Of a stretch of DNA of 64,000 bases, positions 53,921-62,588 are shown one piece after another. Below the pieces are notes generated by a model. That model worked only from the letters and a program-made list of their open reading frames with translations. It was not told where the DNA came from and searched no databases. The stretch is taken from the NCBI GenBank assembly GCA_947625815.1, contig CANQPU010000002.1:62001-126000 (forward strand), written 5' to 3'. The position numbers were made by a program, and so were the translations under genes. Within the stretch, counting starts at the first letter, position 1; every line of letters starts with the position of its first letter. Source of the stretch: an uncultured Oscillospiraceae bacterium (GTDB lineage Bacteria > Bacillota > Clostridia > Oscillospirales > Oscillospiraceae).

Positions 53921-55639
53921 TCATTCGATCCCCGTGAGATCGTATCCCTCCAGCCAACGGGCGGCCTTTTCACAGACGCCCCGGAGGGTCGCCTCGTCAA
54001 AGGGGGACTCGAGCCCGGCGTTGGAGAGAAGCTCGGTGAAGACACGGCTGCCGCCCTGACGGGTGTAGGCCATGTAGTGCTCCCAGGCGTTTTTCCGGTC
54101 CTCCTGCAAAAGGGCCCAGAACTCCAGGGAGACCGTTTGCGCCAGGCAGTAGTCGATGTAGTAGAAGGGGCTTTCGTAGATGTGGCTCTGCCGCTGCCAG
54201 CCCTCCCCCTCGGCGTAGAAGGGGATGTCCCCGTCCAGGCGCAGCCAGGGCTGATAGACGCCCAAAAGCCGCTTCCACGTGGCGTGGCGCTCCGCCGGGG
54301 TCATCTCCGGGTGCTCGTAGACCTCGTGCTGGAAGTGATCCACCAGCGTGCCGTAGGGGATGAAGGTGATGGCCTCCGCCAGGTGGCTGTAACGGAATTT
54401 CCGGGCGTCCTCCCCGAAGAAGTCCTCCGCCCAGGGCCAGGCCATGAACTCCATGGACATGGAGTGGACCTCGCAGGCCTCCATCCCGGGCCAGGCGTAG
54501 CTGGCGGGCACCCGGTCCCGGTTCATCCAGTAGGCGAAGGCGTGGCCGGCCTCGTGGGTGACGACGGTGACGTCGCCGATGGTGCCGTTGAAGTTGGCGA
54601 AGATGAAGGGGACCTTGTATTCGCCCATGCCGGTGCAGTAGCCGCCCCCGGCCTTGCCCTCGGTACTGAGTACGTCCATGAGCTCGCGGTCCAGCATAGT
54701 GTCGAAAAATTCCTTGGTCTCCGGGGAGAGCTCAGAGTAGAATTTCTTCCCCGCCGCCAGGATGTCCTCCGCCGTTCCGCGGGGCTTGGGGTTGCCGGAG
54801 CGGAAGGACAGAGCCTCGTCGGCAAAGCTCAGGGGGTAGGGGACCCCCAGTCTCTCGGCCTGACGGCGGTAGATGGCGTCCGCCACGGGCACCAGGTACT
54901 TCCGGACGGCGGCGCGGAAGCGCTCCACGTCCGCCTTGTTGTAGCAGTCCCGGCCCATGCGGTCATAGCCCAGGGGGATGTAGTTCTCATAGCCCAGGTT
55001 TTTGCCCATCTCGTCCCGGAGCTTCACCAGCTCGTCGTAGATGCGGTCCAGGTCCGCCTGGTGGTCCTTGAACCATCGGCCCTGGGCCTTCCAGGCGGCG
55101 AGACGGCGCTTGTCGTCGGGATCGGTCTTGAAGGGCGTCATCTGGGAGTGGGTATAGGTCTTGCCCTCAAACTCGATATGGGCCGAGGCCAGGAGCTTGG
55201 AATATTCAGTGGTCAGCTCGTTCTCCCGCTTCATCAGGGGGATGTTTTTGGGGGAGAAGGTGCGCAACGCGATCTCGGTCTGGGTGAACATGAGCTTGCC
55301 GTACTCCGCCTCGAACTGGGGGCGGAAGGGGCTCTCCAGCATGGCCCTGTTCCACTCCTGGCCGTATTCGGCCAGCTCCGGGCCCGCCGCGTCCCAGAAG
55401 GCCACCTCCCCATCGTAGAAGGGATCCCGGGTGTCGATGTCGTGGCGGATGGAGGCCAGGACCGCCTGGGCGTCTACCCTGGCGTCCTCCCGCTCGGAGG
55501 AGAGAAAGACCTCCCGGGCCTCCTCATACGTTTTGGCCTCCCGAAGCCGCCGGATGTGGTCGGTATAGAGCTGCTTGAGCGCGTCCAGATCGGGGCGCTC
55601 GTAGGGCATATCGGGGAATTTGACGGTGTTTTTATCCAT
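53921..55639 (-). CDS. M3-family oligoendopeptidase (PepF-like)
   Basis: 572 residues, soluble and helical. The zinc site HExGH is seen as VVTHEAGHAFAYW (about 360), with the downstream Glu in GMEACEVHSMSMEF. Family M3B peptidases trim short peptides in the cytoplasm. Length is normal. ATG at 55639 with GAGAGGA upstream. It stands alone between a terminator and the GntR-ABC operon. Confidence 0.93.
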   Translation of the reverse strand: MDKNTVKFPDMPYERPDLDALKQLYTDHIRRLREAKTYEEAREVFLSSEREDARVDAQAVLASIRHDIDTRDPFYDGEVAFWDAAGPELAEYGQEWNRAMLESPFRPQFEAEYGKLMFTQTEIALRTFSPKNIPLMKRENELTTEYSKLLASAHIEFEGKTYTHSQMTPFKTDPDDKRRLAAWKAQGRWFKDHQADLDRIYDELVKLRDEMGKNLGYENYIPLGYDRMGRDCYNKADVERFRAAVRKYLVPVADAIYRRQAERLGVPYPLSFADEALSFRSGNPKPRGTAEDILAAGKKFYSELSPETKEFFDTMLDRELMDVLSTEGKAGGGYCTGMGEYKVPFIFANFNGTIGDVTVVTHEAGHAFAYWMNRDRVPASYAWPGMEACEVHSMSMEFMAWPWAEDFFGEDARKFRYSHLAEAITFIPYGTLVDHFQHEVYEHPEMTPAERHATWKRLLGVYQPWLRLDGDIPFYAEGEGWQRQSHIYESPFYYIDYCLAQTVSLEFWALLQEDRKNAWEHYMAYTRQGGSRVFTELLSNAGLESPFDEATLRGVCEKAARWLEGYDLTGIE

Positions 55640-55730
55640 GGATCGTCCTCTCCTGATCTGATAAGATGGTATGTGCCTACTATTATAGAGCGCTCACTTT
55701 GATTCGTCAAATATTTTTACGCTTTCCCTG

Positions 55731-55759
55731 TTGACAAACGCGCACAGACTGTATATACT
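55731..55759 (+). promoter_or_regulatory. sigma-A promoter of the GntR-ABC operon
   Basis: Consensus TTGACA (55731-55736) and TATACT (55754-55759), spacer 17 bp. Confidence 0.8.
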
Positions 55760-55772
55760 GTATATACACAGT
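55748..55772 (+). promoter_or_regulatory. Operator candidate for the YtrA-type regulator
   Basis: ACTGTATAT occurs twice in tandem (55748-55756, 55757-55765), and the second copy lies in the perfect palindrome TGTATATACA (55759-55768); outer arms ACTGT / ACAGT frame the site. It covers the -10, fitting autorepression by the GntR protein encoded 18 bp downstream. Confidence 0.6.
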
Positions 55773-55789
55773 TAACTGCGAGGTACATC

Positions 55790-56167
55790 ATGAACATCAT
55801 CATTTCCAATTCGGACCCACGGCCCATCTACGAGCAGGTGGGGGAGGCCATTCGGGCCGCCGTTATCTCCGGGGAGCTTGGACCGGGGGAGGCCCTGCCC
55901 TCCATCCGGGGGCTGGCCAAGGACCTGCGCATCTCCGTTATCACCACAAAGAGGGCCTTTGAGGAGCTGGAGCGGGAGGGGTACATCTCCACCGTCCCCG
56001 GCAAGGGCAGCTTCGTGGCGGAGACGGGGACGGGACTTTTGCGGGAGCGGAGGCTTTCGGAGATCGAGGAGCATTTGCAGACGGCCCTGACGCTTGGCCG
56101 CTCCTGCGGGCTTGAAGGGCCGGAGATCGAAAAAATGCTGAAAAATCTGTATGAGGAGGACATATGA
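55790..56167 (+). CDS. YtrA-subfamily GntR transcriptional regulator
   Basis: 125 residues. N-terminal winged helix (PIYEQVGEAIRAAVISGEL, LPSIRGLAKDLRISVITTKR, GKGSFVAE) and a short ~45-residue C-terminal dimerisation helix, the mark of the YtrA subgroup that controls adjacent ABC exporters. ATGA overlap with the ATPase gene. Repression of its own promoter is inferred from the operator-like repeats. Confidence 0.92.
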   Translation: MNIIISNSDPRPIYEQVGEAIRAAVISGELGPGEALPSIRGLAKDLRISVITTKRAFEELEREGYISTVPGKGSFVAETGTGLLRERRLSEIEEHLQTALTLGRSCGLEGPEIEKMLKNLYEEDI

Positions 56168-57012
56168 ACGCTATCGAGGTTCGGGCTCTCGGCAAAAAAT
56201 ACCCCGGCTTTGAGCTGAAGAACGTGAAATTCACCCTGCCGGAGGGCTGTATCATGGGGCTGGTGGGCGAAAACGGCGCGGGCAAGTCCACGCTCATCCG
56301 CCTCATCATGGACGCCGCCGGGAGGGACTCCGGGGACGTGCGCGTGCTGGGCACGGACAACCAGGGCCCCGGGTTTGTGAAGATAAAGGATGATATCGGC
56401 GTGGTACTGGACGACGCGCGCCTGCCGGAGAGCCTTAACGCCAGGCAGTTGGGGCGGGTCTTCGGGGACATCTACTCCCGGTGGGACACAAAAGTCTATG
56501 AGGACTACTTAAAGCGGCTGGACCTGCCGGAGAAAAAACGGGTGAAGGACTTCTCCCGGGGCATGAAGATGAAGCTGGCCCTGGCCTGCGCGTTGAGCCA
56601 CGACGCCAGGCTCCTCATCCTGGACGAGCCCACCGGGGGGCTGGATCCCGTGGTGCGGGACGAGATCCTGGAGATTTTGGAGGACTTCACCCGGCGGGAG
56701 GACCGGTCCGTGCTCATCTCCTCCCACATCGTCTCGGATCTGGAGAAGCTCTGTGACTACGTGGCGTTTCTCCACCGGGGAGAGCTCCTCTTATTTGAGG
56801 AGAAGGACCGGCTTTTGGAGGAGTACGCCATCGCGCGGCTGCCGGAGGAGCGGCTTCGGGACCTGCCGGAGGAGGCCGTCCACGGCGTGCGCCGGGGCAA
56901 ATACGGCGCGGAGGCCCTGGTGGAGCGCCGGCGCGTTCGGGTGGACCTGCCGCTGGAGAGGCCCTCTTTGGAGGACATCATCGTATTTTTTGCGAGGGGG
57001 GAGAAGAAATGA
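56164..57012 (+). CDS. ABC transporter ATP-binding protein
   Basis: 282 residues. Walker A GENGAGKST, signature FSRGMKMKLALACAL, Walker B LLILDEPTGGLDP and H-loop ISSHIV. The signature begins SRG rather than SGG, as in YtrB-type ATPases. Powers an exporter with the permease encoded downstream (4-nt overlap). Substrate unknown; YtrA-type operons often respond to cell-wall-active compounds. Confidence 0.93.
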   Translation: MNAIEVRALGKKYPGFELKNVKFTLPEGCIMGLVGENGAGKSTLIRLIMDAAGRDSGDVRVLGTDNQGPGFVKIKDDIGVVLDDARLPESLNARQLGRVFGDIYSRWDTKVYEDYLKRLDLPEKKRVKDFSRGMKMKLALACALSHDARLLILDEPTGGLDPVVRDEILEILEDFTRREDRSVLISSHIVSDLEKLCDYVAFLHRGELLLFEEKDRLLEEYAIARLPEERLRDLPEEAVHGVRRGKYGAEALVERRRVRVDLPLERPSLEDIIVFFARGEKK

Positions 57013-57623
57013 AGGGACTATTTCGCAAGGACCTCTATGTGCTCCGCAGCATAGGGTGGCTCTTTATTCTGCTGGATCTGCTGTTCACCCTCATCCCGGA
57101 TCTGCGGTTTTTTGCCTTTGCCGCCTTCTACACGGTGATGCTGGCCCTGGTGCTGATGCAGACCGACGAGCAATGCAAGTTCGATACCCTCCTGCCCATG
57201 CTGCCGATATCCCGACGCCGCGTGGTGCTGGAGCGCTACGTCTTCGGCTGGGTGTATATCGCGGTGCTGTCGGTTCTGGCGCTGGCGGCGCAGGCGCTTG
57301 TCTGGTCCCCCATGGGGCACCTGCCGGTGGACGGGGGGTATCTTATGATGATGAGCCTTGATATCTGCATTGCCCTGGTGATGGAGGGCCTGGTGCTGCC
57401 GATTCTGCTCCGCTACGGCAGCCAGAAGGGGCGGCTCATTCTCATCGTCTCCATCGGCTTCGTCACGGCCATGTCCGTGGGCCTCATGAGCGGCGGCTAT
57501 GAGACCATCCTCAGCGTCCTCACCCACACCCGCGCCTGGCATTTTCTCCTCCTCGGCGCCGCCGTCTCCGCCCTCTCCATCCCCCTGTCTCTGGCGGGGT
57601 ACAGGAAACGGATAGAACAGTAA
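57009..57623 (+). CDS. ABC-2-type permease
   Basis: 204 residues, six membrane helices. Pairs with the preceding ATPase. The N-terminus MKGLFRKDLYVL and CKFDTLLPMLPISRRRVVLERY match the ABC2_membrane_5-type exporter subunits in YtrA operons. Confidence 0.85.
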   Translation: MKGLFRKDLYVLRSIGWLFILLDLLFTLIPDLRFFAFAAFYTVMLALVLMQTDEQCKFDTLLPMLPISRRRVVLERYVFGWVYIAVLSVLALAAQALVWSPMGHLPVDGGYLMMMSLDICIALVMEGLVLPILLRYGSQKGRLILIVSIGFVTAMSVGLMSGGYETILSVLTHTRAWHFLLLGAAVSALSIPLSLAGYRKRIEQ

Positions 57624-57638
57624 ACGGATCGGAGAACA

Positions 57639-57670
57639 AAAAAGCGCCCCGCGTCTTGTGACGCGGGGCG
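57639..57670. terminator. Intrinsic terminator between convergent genes
   Basis: 11-bp stem CGCCCCGCGTC / GACGCGGGGCG, loop TTGT. On the minus strand it is followed by CTTTTTTG, a strong tail for the serine hydrolase gene; the plus-strand tail is poor. Confidence 0.8.
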
Positions 57671-57700
57671 ACGTGTAAGCAGGGGCCGAGGAGACGGGCG

Positions 57701-58867
57701 TTATTGACCGGCGTCCGGGAGGCGGAGGATATAATCGGCGATCTCATAGCAGACGCTGTAGATCCCGGAGGTCTTCTTGCCGGAGGCGCCGGTGGTGAGG
57801 ACCACCACGCCGTCGCCGGTGACACAGTCATAGCAGGCCAGATTGTAGACGCCGTAGGCGCTGCCGGTGTGGTAATAGACGCACTCCCGGCCGAAAAGAT
57901 CCTTCAGGAACCGCATGGGGTGGCACTGGTAAAAGCCGCCCGGGGCGATGCCGACGGAGGCCTCCATATATTTGATGCTCCTGTCGCTTAAATATCTCAC
58001 CCCGTTGTAGTACCCGTCCCCGGCGAGAATGGCGATGAGCTTGGCCACGTCCTTCGCGCTGGCGGTGAACCCGCCGGCAAAGTAGGCGCCGTTGGTGCCG
58101 GGGGTCCGGGACTTCCGGGTGTTTTTGAGCGTACTGACGCTGCGCCCCACGGAGCCGTTGTGCAGGTAGATGGCGGCGAGCTTGTCCGTGGCCTCCACGT
58201 CGCCGGAGGAGAAGGACGCATCGATCCCCAGCGGCTCAAAAAAGGCCTCGTCCATGATGTCGTTCAGGTAGCGGCCGGTGATGTGCTCCAGGGTCATGCC
58301 CAGAAGGCCGAAGGCGTTGTTGTTGTAATAGAAGGAGCCGATATCCCCGGGCTTCGAGGAGGAAAAGCCGCGGCCCTTTGCCAGGCTGTCCGTGATGCCG
58401 GAGGGCTTCAAGGAGACGGAGCCGGACAGGGAGGAGGTGTGGGTCATGATGTTCCCCAGGGTGATGGGGGTGCCGCTGTATCGCGGGTTGCGCACCGTCA
58501 CGCCCCAGCACGTTCCCAGCTCCGTCTGGGGCGTGACGACCCCCTGATCCCACAGGGACATGGCGGCCATCGTGACGATCACCTTGGAGATGGAGGCCAC
58601 GCGGATCTTGTGGTCCACGGTCATGGGGTCGGTTTTCTTGACGGCCCAGCCGCAGGCGTAGACGTCGGAGACACGGCCGCCGCGGATGACGGCGACCTGG
58701 ACGCCCACAGCGCCGTAACGATCGGCGATCTCGCCGATCTTCGCCTCCACGGCCTCCCGCCCGGTGTCGAGCGCCGCGGCCGGCGGGGCGGGCGCCAGGA
58801 CGCCCTGAAGAAGGAGGGCCAGAACGCCGGCCAGAAGGACGGCGCGGCAAAACGTCCTTTTTTTCAT
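57701..58867 (-). CDS. Secreted serine hydrolase (class C beta-lactamase / DD-peptidase fold)
   Basis: 388 residues: signal peptide (about 1-32, VLALLLQGVLAPAPPAAA), catalytic S92-IS-K95, Y181-N-N183 as the second motif, and a late HTGSAYG standing for the KTG box. The HTG variant is usual in non-beta-lactamase relatives such as DD-peptidases and esterases, so antibiotic hydrolysis should not be assumed. Extracellular, probably acting on peptidoglycan peptides or D-amino-acid esters. The 190 bp upstream hold no gene; GC-rich repeats only. Confidence 0.88.
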   Translation of the reverse strand: MKKRTFCRAVLLAGVLALLLQGVLAPAPPAAALDTGREAVEAKIGEIADRYGAVGVQVAVIRGGRVSDVYACGWAVKKTDPMTVDHKIRVASISKVIVTMAAMSLWDQGVVTPQTELGTCWGVTVRNPRYSGTPITLGNIMTHTSSLSGSVSLKPSGITDSLAKGRGFSSSKPGDIGSFYYNNNAFGLLGMTLEHITGRYLNDIMDEAFFEPLGIDASFSSGDVEATDKLAAIYLHNGSVGRSVSTLKNTRKSRTPGTNGAYFAGGFTASAKDVAKLIAILAGDGYYNGVRYLSDRSIKYMEASVGIAPGGFYQCHPMRFLKDLFGRECVYYHTGSAYGVYNLACYDCVTGDGVVVLTTGASGKKTSGIYSVCYEIADYILRLPDAGQ

Positions 58868-59057
58868 GAAAAATCATCTCGGTTCCGCCCCTTAAGCAGG
58901 GGGAAAGTGCATATTCCGACATGATTTTACACCAAACGGGCGATATGCGCAAGCCCCGAATTTCAGGCCGGCGGCACGGCGGTCCGTCAGAACGGGAGAG
59001 GGGGCCGCGCGGCGCGGCCGGCAGTACGCTTGGGGCGGCCCGCCGGCCGGAGCGGGA

Positions 59058-60578
59058 TCAGTCCTCGGTTTTCTTTTTCCGCGCGCCCTTCATCCCGCGG
59101 ATCACGTTTTCCTCCACGGCCTTTTCCAGAGCGTCGGTGACGATCTGGAGCGTGCGGATGCGGGCGTATTTTTTGTCCACCGACTCGATGATGTACCAGG
59201 GGGCGTAGGTCGTGCTGGTCTTGCGCAGCATGTCCTCCACGGCCTCCTCATACTGGGGCCATTTGTCCCGGTTGCGCCAGTCCTCGTCGGTGATCTTCCA
59301 CTGCTTCTCGGGGGTATCCTGACGGGCCTGGAACCGCTCCAGCTGGGTGTCCGGGTCAATGTGGATCCAGAACTTCAGGACCACGGTGCCCCAATCCGTC
59401 AGCTCCTTTTCAAACTCGTTGATCTCCCCGTAGGCCCGCTTCCAGGCGTTCTCGGAGCAGAAGCCCTCGATCCGCTCCACCATCACCCGGCCATACCAGG
59501 TGCGGTCAAAGATGGCCACATGGCCGCTGCGCGGGAGCTTTGTCCAGAACCGCCACAGGTAGTGGCGCGCCAGCTCCCCCGGCGTGGGGCTGGCAATGGG
59601 GATCACGTCAAACCCCCTGGGGTCCAGGGGATAGGCGAGCCTGCGGATGTTGCCGCCCTTGCCGGCGGCGTCCCAGCCCTCATAGCAGATCACCACGGGG
59701 ATCTTTTTCCGGTAGATCTGGTTATGGAGCTTGGCCAGCTTCTTCTGGAGCCGCTCCAGCTCTGCCTTGTAGGTGTCCGGGTCAATGGCCGCGGTCAGGT
59801 CCGCGTCCTTCTGGGAGGGCCGGCCCAGGAGCGGGAATTTCCGGTCCGTGGGCTTGCCGTCATAGCGGCCCGCCCCGATGGCCGCCTCCACCGTCCCGGT
59901 GATGGCCTGGAGGGCGTCAAAGAGCGCCTTTTTCCGGCTCTCCCCGTCCAGGACGTGCCAGGGAGCGTATTTTTCCGTATCCTCCATGAAGCTGTTATAG
60001 GTCTTCAGGAACCGGTCATATTCCTGCTGCTGCCACAGGTCGTCTCCGGAGACGCGCCACTGGGTGTCCCGGTTTTCCCGCAGGGCGGTGATGCGCCGGA
60101 GCTGCTCCTCCCGGGAGATGTGCAAAAAGAGCTTGACGAGCACATACCCGTTGTCCCGGAGCTGACGCTCCAGCGTGTTGCAGGACTCCACGCGGCGCTC
60201 ATATTCCTCCCTGGAGATCTCGCGGCGGAGGTACTTTTCCACGACGTCCTCCATCCAGCCGGTGTCCATGAAAAGAAATTTGCCGGTCTCGGGCAATACG
60301 TCGAAGAACTTTTTGAGGAAGGGATAGCGCTCCTCATATTCCGGCGTCCTCCCGAAATTCTTTACCGAGAAGAACCGGGGGTCCATCTCACAGATGAGCT
60401 CCTTGATGAGGTTGCCCTTTCCGGCGCAGTCCCAGCCCTCCAGCATCACGACCACGGGGAGCTTTGCCTCCCGTATGGTCTGCTGCTGTCCCACAAGCAT
60501 GGCCCGCAGCCTCTCGGTCTCCGCCTTCCGGGCGGCTTTGTCAAGGTCGTCGTCTTTGCGTTTGAAATCCAGGATCAT
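59058..60578 (-). CDS. pap: Two-domain PPK2-family kinase (polyphosphate:AMP phosphotransferase type)
   Basis: 506 residues, two tandem PPK2 domains. Domain 1 (about 1-240) has LEGWDCAGKGNLI and lid FMDTGWMED; domain 2 (about 280-500) has YEGWDAAGKGGNI and FDRTWYGRV. Tandem-domain enzymes convert AMP to ADP using polyphosphate. Both P-loops look intact, unlike some family members where one half is inactive. ATG at 60578 with GGAGGT at 7 nt; the GTG at 60587 overlaps the SD. Confidence 0.92.
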   Translation of the reverse strand: MILDFKRKDDDLDKAARKAETERLRAMLVGQQQTIREAKLPVVVMLEGWDCAGKGNLIKELICEMDPRFFSVKNFGRTPEYEERYPFLKKFFDVLPETGKFLFMDTGWMEDVVEKYLRREISREEYERRVESCNTLERQLRDNGYVLVKLFLHISREEQLRRITALRENRDTQWRVSGDDLWQQQEYDRFLKTYNSFMEDTEKYAPWHVLDGESRKKALFDALQAITGTVEAAIGAGRYDGKPTDRKFPLLGRPSQKDADLTAAIDPDTYKAELERLQKKLAKLHNQIYRKKIPVVICYEGWDAAGKGGNIRRLAYPLDPRGFDVIPIASPTPGELARHYLWRFWTKLPRSGHVAIFDRTWYGRVMVERIEGFCSENAWKRAYGEINEFEKELTDWGTVVLKFWIHIDPDTQLERFQARQDTPEKQWKITDEDWRNRDKWPQYEEAVEDMLRKTSTTYAPWYIIESVDKKYARIRTLQIVTDALEKAVEENVIRGMKGARKKKTED

Positions 60579-60673
60579 GTCTCGCACCTCCGTTTTTTAA
60601 ATAAGACTTATATCAATAAAATAACACAGCCCCGGGAATTTGTCAAAATAAACCGGGCCGCCGCGGCGTTTTC

Positions 60674-60702
60674 TTGACAGAGACGGGGGAGCGGTGTAAA
60701 CT
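60674..60702 (+). promoter_or_regulatory. sigma-A promoter of the Lar-like gene
   Basis: Consensus TTGACA (60674-60679) and TAAACT (60697-60702), spacer 17 bp, 54 bp before the ATG. Confidence 0.65.
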
Positions 60703-60755
60703 GGAGCTGCGCAAATACGGTTTTACGTGATCCTGACCGAAAAGGAGAGTGGACT

Positions 60756-60980
60756 ATGGACCGCTTTGAGGAGATCTACCTGGAGGATTGCCCCTGCTGC
60801 GGGGGTACGGGCTGTATAGAGGAGGAGGGGGGCTGGTGCGTGTACGTCCAGTGCCTGGACTGCGGCGCCCACACGTCGGAGGTGAGCTTTGACCAGGACG
60901 GCGACCGCCGGGGGGCGGCCCAAAGGGCGGCCATGAACTGGAATATGAGAAAGGTGATCGCGCCCGGGCCCGGGGAGTGA
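60756..60980 (+). CDS. Lar-family (restriction alleviation-like) zinc-knuckle protein
   Basis: 74 residues. Cys knuckles CPCCGGTG and CLDCGAH spaced by about 20 residues with a central Trp/Tyr, and a C-terminal AAMNWNMR that matches the AxxxWNxR ending of Lar-like proteins. Phage-borne Lar eases type I restriction, but chromosomal copies are small zinc proteins of unknown role. No phage genes surround it. It has its own promoter and no clear terminator before the phosphoribosyltransferase promoter. Confidence 0.75.
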   Translation: MDRFEEIYLEDCPCCGGTGCIEEEGGWCVYVQCLDCGAHTSEVSFDQDGDRRGAAQRAAMNWNMRKVIAPGPGE

Positions 60981-61013
60981 CGGGATCCGGAAAGGGGCTT
61001 TTGAAAAAGCCTG

Positions 61014-61042
61014 TTGTAAAGCGCTTCAAATCGTGCTATAAT
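61014..61042 (+). promoter_or_regulatory. sigma-A promoter of the phosphoribosyltransferase-like gene
   Basis: TTGTAA (61014-61019) and consensus TATAAT (61037-61042), spacer 17 bp, about 40 bp before the ATG. Confidence 0.75.
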
Positions 61043-61082
61043 CAGCTGCGGATGATGAAAATAAATTGAGGAGGTCTGCGGT

Positions 61083-61718
61083 ATGGAACCTAAATTTTTC
61101 CCTCTTCTGCATATCGGCGGAACGCCGCTTCTGGCGGCCAAGGGACATTTTGCTACAAGGAACAGCCATATCAACTACTTTATCGACACGACCGCCCAGA
61201 AATACAGCCTTAAGGGCTGCGAGGCGGTGGCGCATAAGCTCTCCGAGAAGGTGAAGGGACGTTTTCCGGTGGATTCCATCCTCTGTATGGACGGCACCAG
61301 CACCGTGGGGACCTGCCTTGCCAAGGAGCTGTCCAAGGCGGGCGGCCGCTCTTTGAGCGAGGGGAGCAATATCTATATCGTCAAGGGCGAGCTCAACAGC
61401 CGCGGCGAGCTTATCTTCCGGGACAACGCCCGGTTCATGCTGGAGGGGAAACACGTCCTCATCCTTACCTGCTCCCTGACTACCGGCACCACGGCCCTGT
61501 GCGGACGGCAAAGCGTGGAGTATTACGGCGGGAGGGTCGTGGGCGTGGCCTCCATTTACGCCGCCGTGGATCATCTGGAGGGCCTGCCCGTGGTCTCCCT
61601 CTTCGATACCAACACCATCCCGGACTATGTCTCCTACTCTCCGTCGGAGTGTCCCATGTGCAAGAGGGGAGAGCCGATCGACGCCGTGGTAAACACGTAC
61701 GGATTTTCGAAGATCTGA
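61083..61718 (+). CDS. Orotate-phosphoribosyltransferase-like protein with altered PRPP motif
   Basis: 211 residues. The fold is type I phosphoribosyltransferase-like (CMDGTSTVGTCLAKEL, FRDNARFMLEGKHVLILT, VVGVASIYAAV), and the PRPP loop is HVLILTCSLTTGTTAL, where the usual acidic pair before TTG is replaced by T-C. The C-terminus carries SECPMCKRGEPID with a CxxC that true PyrE lacks. It is therefore probably not a functional pyrimidine enzyme; a regulatory or salvage role is possible. SD GAGGAGG; no pyr genes nearby. Confidence 0.75.
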   Translation: MEPKFFPLLHIGGTPLLAAKGHFATRNSHINYFIDTTAQKYSLKGCEAVAHKLSEKVKGRFPVDSILCMDGTSTVGTCLAKELSKAGGRSLSEGSNIYIVKGELNSRGELIFRDNARFMLEGKHVLILTCSLTTGTTALCGRQSVEYYGGRVVGVASIYAAVDHLEGLPVVSLFDTNTIPDYVSYSPSECPMCKRGEPIDAVVNTYGFSKI

Positions 61719-61733
61719 CAGGATAAAAGCAAA

Positions 61734-61768
61734 AAGGCCGGCCGAGAGCGATTCTCAGCCGGCCCTTT
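61734..61768 (+). terminator. Terminator-like hairpin after the phosphoribosyltransferase gene
   Basis: 12-bp stem with one mismatch: GGCCGGCCGAGA (61736-61747) and TCTCAGCCGGCC (61753-61764), then CTTTCG. Flanked by AAAAA and CTTT. Confidence 0.6.
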
Positions 61769-61851
61769 CGATTATCAATCAGTATGAATTAAGCTCGCCG
61801 TCAATTCCACCGCAACATTCACCATCAACTTATAATTGCCCATTGTGGAAG

Positions 61852-61880
61852 TTGTATATTACGGTTTTGCGTGGTATGAT
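61852..61880 (+). promoter_or_regulatory. Extended -10 promoter of the GNAT gene
   Basis: TTGTAT (61852-61857), spacer 17 bp, TATGAT (61875-61880) preceded by TGG (extended -10). The stretch 61769-61851 holds no gene. Confidence 0.6.
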
Positions 61881-61928
61881 ATCAATTAAAAAAGGCTTTG
61901 GAAAAACGGTGTTTAAGGAGATATGGGC

Positions 61929-62486
61929 ATGGTCTATTATGATAAAAACGGAATTGTCATTCGAAATTTGCAGCAGAGCGATGCCCAGATCATTACAGAT
62001 GAAGAAATCGCGCAGGGCTGGCAGGCGACAATCGATAAATATGAAATGAGGCTGAGGCACCAGGCCCAGGGAAAATCGGTCGCATTGGTTGCCGAATGGA
62101 ACGGCTGCATTGCCGGATATATTAACATTTATCCCGATTCCAAGTGCGGCGCGTATGCAAATCGGGGCTATGCGGAGATCGTTGACTTCGGCGTTCTGGA
62201 GAAATACAGGCGCAGGGGAATCGGCAGCAAGCTCATGGATCTTGCGGAACAGATCGCATTCTCTTATTCGGACTTGATTTACCTGGGAGTGGGACTGCAC
62301 AGCGGATACGGAAGCGCCCAGAGAATGTATGTCAAGCGAGGGTACATTCCGGACGGGAGCGGCGTCTGGTATAAGGATCAGATCTGTGAGCCGTATCGTG
62401 ATTGCTGTAATGACGATGATCTTGTATTGTATTTATCGAAACATATAAAAAACTCCCGGTCGTCAGCGGACTTCAATGCTTCTTGA
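61929..62486 (+). CDS. GNAT-family N-acetyltransferase
   Basis: 185 residues. Acetyl-CoA-binding motif A is LEKYRRRGIGSKLMDLAEQ (the R/Q-x-x-G-x-G/A loop), followed by a C-terminal beta-bulge region MYVKRGYIPDGSGVWY. Substrate unknown. The ATG at 61929 (MVYYDKNGI) is favoured because AAGGAG is 8 nt away; the ATG at 61923 is 2 nt away. Base composition is AT-richer than the preceding genes, suggesting recent acquisition. Confidence 0.85.
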   Translation: MVYYDKNGIVIRNLQQSDAQIITDEEIAQGWQATIDKYEMRLRHQAQGKSVALVAEWNGCIAGYINIYPDSKCGAYANRGYAEIVDFGVLEKYRRRGIGSKLMDLAEQIAFSYSDLIYLGVGLHSGYGSAQRMYVKRGYIPDGSGVWYKDQICEPYRDCCNDDDLVLYLSKHIKNSRSSADFNAS

Positions 62487-62588
62487 CAAGTATTCACCCC
62501 AGCCGTGGCTACAATACTCCGGGAACGCAAAAGGGAATTGAGAGTCCCGTGAAGGGAGCGCCGACACCGGCGGGCGATCAGGGATCCG

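Noticed and set aside
61014..61035. Possible catabolite-repression (cre) site around AAAGCGCTTC in the phosphoribosyltransferase promoter
   Set aside because: The half-sites are off by one base relative to the cre consensus on either strand; only a short 8-bp palindrome remains.
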